From Oscillospiraceae bacterium (GTDB lineage: Bacteria; Bacillota; Clostridia; Oscillospirales; Ruminococcaceae): 11,179 nt of DNA. The translations under genes were made by a program, and so were the position numbers. The stretch's first letter is position 1. Each line of letters begins with the position of its first letter. Below are positions 5,729 through 11,179 of the stretch, in pieces. The notes below the pieces were generated by a model, which worked only from the letters and a program-made list of their open reading frames with translations, had not been told where the DNA came from and did not search any database. The stretch lies in the NCBI GenBank assembly GCA_902798675.1, contig CADBXQ010000009.1:1-11179 (forward strand), given 5' to 3'.

Positions 5729-8700
5729 ATGCAACGCAAATTAAAGTCAAATTCAAACAAATTAGTATCATTTTTAATAGTCATAATGCTTGTCGTGGCA
5801 ACTTTTCCAATTCATTGCTTAAGCGGCACAGTATTTGCTGACAGCGAAAAACTATATGCTAGTGACTGCAAATCGCTTAAGCAAAAACTAAATGTGGTCA
5901 ATGCAAATAGTGGCGGATCCTATGAAATAATATTAACTAATGACATTATAATTAATCCAGACGACAAAACCCCACCCATGAATAAATCCGAAAAATTTAT
6001 GTTCTCAGCAACTAATCCAGATGAAGGTGAAGAAAGCGAACGCAAACATCTGACAATTAAATCAGATGGCAAAAGAACATATAAAATACAAAATTTGAAA
6101 AAGGATTTCGGTCTGTTGAACGTTGATGGAGAGGCTGGCCTGACTCTTGATCTAGAAAATGTCATCCTTGACGGAGGAGAAGAGCTTGAAAGACAAATTG
6201 ATTTTATGAAACTGCAAGGAACATATAACCCAAAAGACCAGTCATATTCTCTGGAGGTTAATTTTAAAGATGGAGCAGCAATTCAAAATGTTAATCAGAA
6301 TTTTAACTCTGGAAGCAAAGTTATAAACGTTGGCGCGTCCAAATTTAACTTTTGCGGCGGATCAATAAAAAATTGTTGCTCTTGTGAAGGCGGAGCCATA
6401 TATCTTGATGGCGGTTTTCTGCGCTTGATGGACGGAGAAATTTCCAATTGTAAGGCACAAAATGGAGGCGCCATCTTTTCATACGGCGGCCAGATCCAAG
6501 ATTTAAGTAAAGAAAATGGCGGGTTGAAAATCAACTCTTGCGTTGCGTCTGAATTTGGCGGCGCGTTATATACCACGCTTGAAGACGCCTATTTTAATGG
6601 CTTGCAAATTAAAAATTGCAAAGCGGGAATGGCTGGAGGAGCCATTTATGGAACCAAATCAGGTTTAACCCAAATAGATGACATAACAATTGAAAATTGC
6701 AACGTTAATGATGTTGATGAGAAACTTGATGAAGACAAACTGTTAAGCTGTGGCGGTGGAGCCATCGCAAATGATGCCGAGAGGCAGCTGATGATTATAG
6801 GCGGCAATATATCAGGCTGTTCAACCAACATGAACGGCGGCGCCATCTTAAACTGCCCCAACGGAAAGCTGGCTATTCACGGCGGAAAAATCACAAACTG
6901 TTTTATATCAAAAAATAACCATAAAATATCTCCCGAAAGTCTGGATAAAAACGCTAAAAAATTTTTGGGTAATGCAATCTGTAATAATTGTTCTGGCGGA
7001 ATGGTGATTGTTAAGCCTGGAAGCGGCCTGGAAATTCAAGTTTCAAATCAAGCTCAAGGAAATGACATGTTAAGTAGCATATGCGGATATAAAGGCCTGT
7101 TTGACAGAACTTTCTTCGAAACAGGAAAATTGAGCGAAGATCCAAATTCTGCAAAACGTAGCCTATACGATGAAAACTGGGGAATTTTGCTGAATGGGGG
7201 CGCGCCGATCATAACACTTAACCGCATTATAGTCGATGCTGAGAAGGCTGAAAATGGAGATATTAGTAAAGAGAAAGAGGAAATTAACGAACACAACGGC
7301 GTAAACGACTTTCAGTATGATCTGGATGATGATGAAGAATCAAAAGATAATACCCCATATTACGGCCCAACCAAGCAAGGCGTAACTTTCGAATATGCGG
7401 TTAACAGCAAGCTCCAACTAGACGCGCATGAATTTGGAATATCTATTGATGGAGGTAAAAATTTTTGGTATCCCGCTAAAAATAAAGACGGAAAGGCAGA
7501 TACAATCATATCTGGCATATCCATTGTGAACATCTCAAAAAACGGGCTGAATAATCAGGAATATTATAGCTTTCATGTATGCGGAAGCAGCGATCTAGAC
7601 GGAAAAATTGACATCGTTGTTAGAGCTGGAGAGATCGATCCGCCTCACGCTGATAGTTATAGTGGTTGTTCTCGAGCCTTCAAACTTTGGACTGCTATAA
7701 CACCGCCCGATGCTCCATCTGTTACTGAAATCGATGGTTCTAAATTAGAGAAGGATGCATCATATATGAAAGCAAACTCATCGGTCAAGTTTCACAAATT
7801 TCAAAGTATGAACGCAGCAAAATATTTTAAACATGATAAAATAACATTTAACGGAACCGGAGAACGAGGATGCACATTAGGAATATATAAGTCGGATGAT
7901 CTCACAGAAGATGGGAAAAAAATCAAAGAAACAGCAAAACCTATTGTTACCACAGAAATTGGAGATCTTAACTTCACTGGTTCCCCGAATAAAGAAACTC
8001 CTTGGAAAGTTGTGTTAGATAAGGTCGCCGATCATTTGCCGGATTCAAAACAAGTTGAACTTATTTTTGTTCAAGCAAACGAGGCTGGGAGCATGTCTGA
8101 AATGTTTGGCGGCGAAGTCGGGGTGGATATGCACGGGCCAGAAGGACAAATGAAATTCGATGTTTTAGACGATTGGTTTGGCGATTTCTTAAAAGATCTG
8201 ACTTTTGGACTGTTCTCTCCTAAAAAATTCGATGTTCAAGTCAAAGCATATGACCTGGGCAGCGAGGTTAAAAGCGTTAAGTGGCTAAAATCAGGCAGAG
8301 CTTTTAAGTCTTCTAAAGCGCTTGAAGCAGCGTTTCCTTCAAACAGCAAATCCTGGAAAAACGCGCAAAAAGCTTCCGAACAAACCGTCAGCAAAAACAT
8401 TGATAATAAATCACAAAATGTCAAAGAAAGCACTTGGAATTTTCAAATCGAAAAAACTCAAAATCAAAATGAAAAGTTCTTTGTATATGCCAGGCTTACG
8501 GATATAAGCGGAAATGTGACATATCTGCGAAGCGATGGAGCTGTTTTCTACACACCTATATCTGCCCAAGATCTAACATATGTTAAAAAGAGCGAAGCAG
8601 GTCCCGGCTCGGAAATAAATTTAAACGGAAACAAAGAGATATTTGAAAAAACTCTTGACAATGGCCCATTAGCAGAAGATAATATCGATTCAGAAATTGA

Positions 8701-11179
8701 TGAGAATTTGTTTAAATTTTCGCTAAAAGCTGCATACCTTGATGGTTTAAAAGCAGGACAACACAATATGTCTTTCAAATACTATCCGTTTAATCTAAAG
8801 CAGGGAGACATTAGCCAAAATCATTCCCCATTTCCTTCGGTTAATTTTAAATTAGACATTGAAAAATCCACCTTATCTGACGCAGCAATTGAAATAAGCG
8901 GCTATCAAGACCAATATATCTATGGATCTGCGCCTTTTAAAGTGCAGGTTGAAGGGTTGCCCGAAGGCCTTAAAGCAAAGTTTGAAATTGGAAATGTTGA
9001 GGGCAGCAATGTTGCGCAAATTGATAGTAACGGCAATGTAACCCTTAAAGGAGTCGGAAAATTCAAAATAAAAGCATCAACTGATGAGGATGAAAATTAT
9101 AATGCTTTTTCAACTGAAACTGAGGTCATCACTGTTTTGCCTTGCCCGGTTGAAATAAACGGTTTTACATGGAGCGACAGAGAATATGACTCAACAAATA
9201 TTTTAAAAATTTCTCAAAGCGCAGGCTTAAGTTTAACTAATGAAGAAAACGATGCAAGCCTAGACAACCTCAAGCTGAGTGTTACTGAAACTGAGTGGAC
9301 CGCAAAATTCGCAGACGCTTCAGTTGGCGAAGATAAAGAGGCAAAATTCGGAGAAGATTACTTTCAAAAGCACTTTAAGCTCACCGGACCTGATGCTGCT
9401 AATTTCCGCCTGGAAATGCCAACATTTGAAGCAACCATCACTCCAAAAAAGGTTAAATTTGATCCCCAAAGCATTAAAATAAAATCTAAAGACTATGACG
9501 GAACAGACGATGCAGAATTTGAAGAACCTCCAAAATTTTCGGACGATTTCATATATAATGAACTAAAAATTGAAAATCTGCCCATAAAATTTGAAAATGC
9601 TATGCCTGGGCAAGACAAGCTAGTTTTTATTGATAGTGACAATTTTGAGTGGAGCATGATAAACGATTCGTATAACAAGGATAATTATGACTTTAGTGAG
9701 CTTTTAAATCAACCTATTGGAACCGCAAACATCTACGTCATAAAGGTTACTATAAACGATTTCCCAGAATATATTAATCAAGAGACTTTGGAAATTCGCG
9801 GAACAGGAATTCCAGGATATGAAATCCAAATCACCGATTCCAATGGCAACGCTTTGCAAACCGAGGAAGCTCAAATTGTTGTTGAGGAAGATGGAAGTTG
9901 GCAAGCAACCTTGATCAATCTAAATAAGGGCGACAACTCTATTAAGGTCATTCAAGAAGATCCTTATTCAGGTATTCAGTCAGAACCTATTTCAAAATCC
10001 GTGTTTGTCGATGTGGATTTCCCGAGCGGACAACTTCAAATAAACGACATTAACGTCGCGACCAAAATGTTGTCTGGCAGCGATATGGGCGATCAAAAAA
10101 TTTTCGAACTCTTCTATCCTTATGGCGTTGGCGTTAAAATATTTGCACAAGATGTATGTAGCGGTGTCGATTATATCAAATACTTTGTTTCCGACCAATT
10201 CTATAGCACCGTTGACCAACTTTCTGATAATCCCAACATAGTCTGGAAAGATGGCGTAAACGTCGCAGATTATCGAGTTGCGGAAGCTTCCGCTGAATTT
10301 GATATTAATAAGGAAGATGAAAGCAAAAAGTTCTTTATATACGCTCAAATTAAAGATAAAGCGGAAAATACAATCTATTTGCGCACTTATGGCGCTGTGC
10401 TGTATGATGAAGCAGATATTGATGGCAGCCTTTCATACACACGATGCAGCGATCAACCTTCAACGGTTGTAATTAATCTCCACGGATCTGAAATCCAATC
10501 TATCAAATTAAAATCAGAAGATGGAGTAGTGGATCAAATTTTGGAACCAGGCACACAGTGGGAAGTTGAAAACAGTGAAAATGGACAACTTCTCAAACTC
10601 AATTTGGGCGATATGGATGAACTCCTCAAAGCTGGAGATTATGAAATAGAGGTTATTTATAAGCCAAGTTGTTTACTTGATGAGTCGGAAGAAAACATCA
10701 GTCTTGAGAATCTTCCGAGCAAAACGGTTAATTTGATTGTTGGAGATCTTGACCTATCCGACCAGGATTTCTTTGGAAATCTGGCAAGTCAAAATGAGCG
10801 CATTTATGGCGACGAGGTTGGTCTTTCAAACGATCAAAACATAACCTATACGGTTGAAAGTCTTGGCGGAAATGCAAAAATTCTCAATCGCGCTGACACT
10901 GGCGCTCGATATGCTAAAATGACCAAGGTTGGAAAAGTCAAAATAGTTGCATCATATAGAAATGGTATATACACTCGAACAATGGAAATAACCATAAAGC
11001 AAAAACCTGTGACAATCAACAACGTATATGCTCTAGACAAAGAGTATGATAAAACAACAGACGCAAAATACTATTTTAAGCTTGACGGCGAGAATATTGA
11101 TGAATCTCGCATCAGAGCTTATATACATTGGAGAACTCAGTTTAATAAGATGAGCGAACCCGATCAAGAAAGCCATGGT
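5729..11179 (+). CDS. Giant secreted modular surface protein: GGAI beta-helix plus Ig-like/YDG modules (partial, 3' end outside window)
   Basis: One frame of 1817 codons runs without a stop to the right edge. ATG 5729 follows GAAAGGGA by 10 bases; ATGs at 5718 and 5721 are in another frame that stops after 8 codons. Residues 1-37 are a signal peptide (basic start, core about 12-27, cleavage after VFA37). Residues 38-190 resemble the opening coils of pectin-lyase-like helices. Residues 209-426 are a right-handed beta-helix with about seven GGAI-type turns, each preceded by Cys. An acidic stretch (about 531-541) and an Ig-like region to about 670 follow. From about 695 come Big_6-like, 'FGLF' (826-829), X2-like (about 955-1050), MBG/Big_2-like (1052-1138) and two YDG units (Tyr1153-Asp-Ser, Tyr1256-Asp-Gly). 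From about 1342 the series repeats up to a cut third YDG unit (Tyr1773-Asp-Lys). An adhesin or matrix role is inferred; no catalytic motif was seen. Any wall anchor or SLH domain must lie downstream. Confidence 0.92.
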   Translation, partial: MQRKLKSNSNKLVSFLIVIMLVVATFPIHCLSGTVFADSEKLYASDCKSLKQKLNVVNANSGGSYEIILTNDIIINPDDKTPPMNKSEKFMFSATNPDEGEESERKHLTIKSDGKRTYKIQNLKKDFGLLNVDGEAGLTLDLENVILDGGEELERQIDFMKLQGTYNPKDQSYSLEVNFKDGAAIQNVNQNFNSGSKVINVGASKFNFCGGSIKNCCSCEGGAIYLDGGFLRLMDGEISNCKAQNGGAIFSYGGQIQDLSKENGGLKINSCVASEFGGALYTTLEDAYFNGLQIKNCKAGMAGGAIYGTKSGLTQIDDITIENCNVNDVDEKLDEDKLLSCGGGAIANDAERQLMIIGGNISGCSTNMNGGAILNCPNGKLAIHGGKITNCFISKNNHKISPESLDKNAKKFLGNAICNNCSGGMVIVKPGSGLEIQVSNQAQGNDMLSSICGYKGLFDRTFFETGKLSEDPNSAKRSLYDENWGILLNGGAPIITLNRIIVDAEKAENGDISKEKEEINEHNGVNDFQYDLDDDEESKDNTPYYGPTKQGVTFEYAVNSKLQLDAHEFGISIDGGKNFWYPAKNKDGKADTIISGISIVNISKNGLNNQEYYSFHVCGSSDLDGKIDIVVRAGEIDPPHADSYSGCSRAFKLWTAITPPDAPSVTEIDGSKLEKDASYMKANSSVKFHKFQSMNAAKYFKHDKITFNGTGERGCTLGIYKSDDLTEDGKKIKETAKPIVTTEIGDLNFTGSPNKETPWKVVLDKVADHLPDSKQVELIFVQANEAGSMSEMFGGEVGVDMHGPEGQMKFDVLDDWFGDFLKDLTFGLFSPKKFDVQVKAYDLGSEVKSVKWLKSGRAFKSSKALEAAFPSNSKSWKNAQKASEQTVSKNIDNKSQNVKESTWNFQIEKTQNQNEKFFVYARLTDISGNVTYLRSDGAVFYTPISAQDLTYVKKSEAGPGSEINLNGNKEIFEKTLDNGPLAEDNIDSEIDENLFKFSLKAAYLDGLKAGQHNMSFKYYPFNLKQGDISQNHSPFPSVNFKLDIEKSTLSDAAIEISGYQDQYIYGSAPFKVQVEGLPEGLKAKFEIGNVEGSNVAQIDSNGNVTLKGVGKFKIKASTDEDENYNAFSTETEVITVLPCPVEINGFTWSDREYDSTNILKISQSAGLSLTNEENDASLDNLKLSVTETEWTAKFADASVGEDKEAKFGEDYFQKHFKLTGPDAANFRLEMPTFEATITPKKVKFDPQSIKIKSKDYDGTDDAEFEEPPKFSDDFIYNELKIENLPIKFENAMPGQDKLVFIDSDNFEWSMINDSYNKDNYDFSELLNQPIGTANIYVIKVTINDFPEYINQETLEIRGTGIPGYEIQITDSNGNALQTEEAQIVVEEDGSWQATLINLNKGDNSIKVIQEDPYSGIQSEPISKSVFVDVDFPSGQLQINDINVATKMLSGSDMGDQKIFELFYPYGVGVKIFAQDVCSGVDYIKYFVSDQFYSTVDQLSDNPNIVWKDGVNVADYRVAEASAEFDINKEDESKKFFIYAQIKDKAENTIYLRTYGAVLYDEADIDGSLSYTRCSDQPSTVVINLHGSEIQSIKLKSEDGVVDQILEPGTQWEVENSENGQLLKLNLGDMDELLKAGDYEIEVIYKPSCLLDESEENISLENLPSKTVNLIVGDLDLSDQDFFGNLASQNERIYGDEVGLSNDQNITYTVESLGGNAKILNRADTGARYAKMTKVGKVKIVASYRNGIYTRTMEITIKQKPVTINNVYALDKEYDKTTDAKYYFKLDGENIDESRIRAYIHWRTQFNKMSEPDQESHG
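6353..7006 (+). repeat. Cysteine-marked GGAI beta-helix coils within the giant protein
   Basis: Degenerate protein-level repeats of about 25-40 residues cover residues 209-426. Each coil has a Cys, usually after Asn, followed 4-5 residues later by GGAI or a variant: Cys216/GGAI221, Cys241/GGAI246, Cys271/GGAL277, Cys297/GGAI303, Cys341/GGAI343 (shorter gap), Cys364/GGAI370, Cys418 and Cys421/GGMV423. GGAI coils are known from chlamydial Pmp passenger domains and clostridial adhesin-like beta-helices. The DNA is not repetitive; only the protein pattern is. Confidence 0.75.
7811..9751 (+). repeat. Long protein module, copy 1 (Big_6-like, FGLF, X2-like, MBG-like, YDG, YDG)
   Basis: Residues about 695-1341. 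Landmarks recur in the same order in copy 2: GTG 709-711, Trp759, FGLF 826-829, KFFVYA 916-921, YLRSDGAVFY 932-941, IYGS 1064-1067, and Tyr1153-Asp in the first YDG unit. The YDG unit ends with the family-typical FKLTGPDAANFRL and ATITPK. Identity to copy 2 is low except around these landmarks, so the duplication is old. Domain names are my reading of motifs, not database hits. Confidence 0.65.
9752..11179 (+). repeat. Long protein module, copy 2 (cut by window end)
   Basis: Residues about 1342-1817. Corresponding landmarks: GTG 1358-1360, Trp1391, FELF 1459-1462, KFFIYA 1534-1539, YLRTYGAVLY 1550-1559, IYGD 1692-1695, and Tyr1773-Asp-Lys in the YDG unit. Spacing to copy 1 is about 618-650 residues throughout. 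The YDG unit starts with the typical KPVTINNVYALDKEYDKTT segment and is cut by the window edge. Confidence 0.65.

Noticed and set aside
5718..5744. Eight-codon frame (ATGATG...) overlapping the giant gene's start as a possible leader peptide
   Set aside because: Its ATGs sit directly on or 2 bases after the ribosome site, too close for good initiation. ATG 5729 is better placed and leads into a signal peptide.
6295..6861. Minus-strand frames rich in APP motifs
   Set aside because: They are antisense reflections of the GGAI/GGA codons of the beta-helix. The plus frame has a signal peptide, a ribosome site and domain structure.
9992..10348. 118-codon minus-strand frame
   Set aside because: It is antisense to the second module of the giant protein, whose continuous plus-strand domains account for the sequence. 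It has no family resemblance.

Overview
The window looks like low-GC, spore-forming Clostridia-type Firmicutes DNA. The base composition is AT-rich, Shine-Dalgarno sites are purine-rich, and the minus strand carries a typical clostridial gene string: M50 protease, scpA, scpB, DUF2953, ytfJ/gerW, D-Ala-D-Ala carboxypeptidase. The genus cannot be named from this sequence.

Minus strand, 5170 down to 865: one tightly packed probable operon reads right to left from a good sigma-A-like promoter at 5141-5169. It encodes an M50 (site-2 type) membrane metalloprotease, the condensin partners ScpA and ScpB, a DUF2953 membrane protein, the spore protein YtfJ/GerW and a secreted S11 D-alanyl-D-alanine carboxypeptidase (DacF/DacB type). 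scpB/DUF2953 and DUF2953/ytfJ are joined by 4-base ATGA overlaps. The group couples chromosome organisation with sporulation and cell-wall functions. Further left, 573 to 1 holds the start of a separate small secreted helical protein with its own promoter (645-673). It runs off the left edge.

Plus strand, 5451 to the right edge: a consensus promoter (TTGACA, 18-base spacer, extended -10) drives an RNA with a leader of about 240 bases. The leader can form two mutually exclusive hairpins. It precedes a single uninterrupted reading frame from 5729 to 11179 (1817 codons, no stop), which leaves the window. This giant protein has a signal peptide, then a right-handed beta-helix of GGAI-type coils with a regular cysteine at each turn. 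At least two copies of a roughly 630-residue chain of Ig-like modules follow (Big_6-like, 'FGLF' type, X2-like, MBG/Big_2-like, YDG). It is most likely a surface-anchored adhesin or matrix protein whose anchor lies beyond the window.

The two halves are divergent and functionally unrelated: a conserved housekeeping/sporulation operon beside an accessory surface-protein gene. The most unusual items are the cysteine-laddered beta-helix, the long-period module duplication and the structured leader. No mobile element, tRNA, rRNA or CRISPR array was seen.
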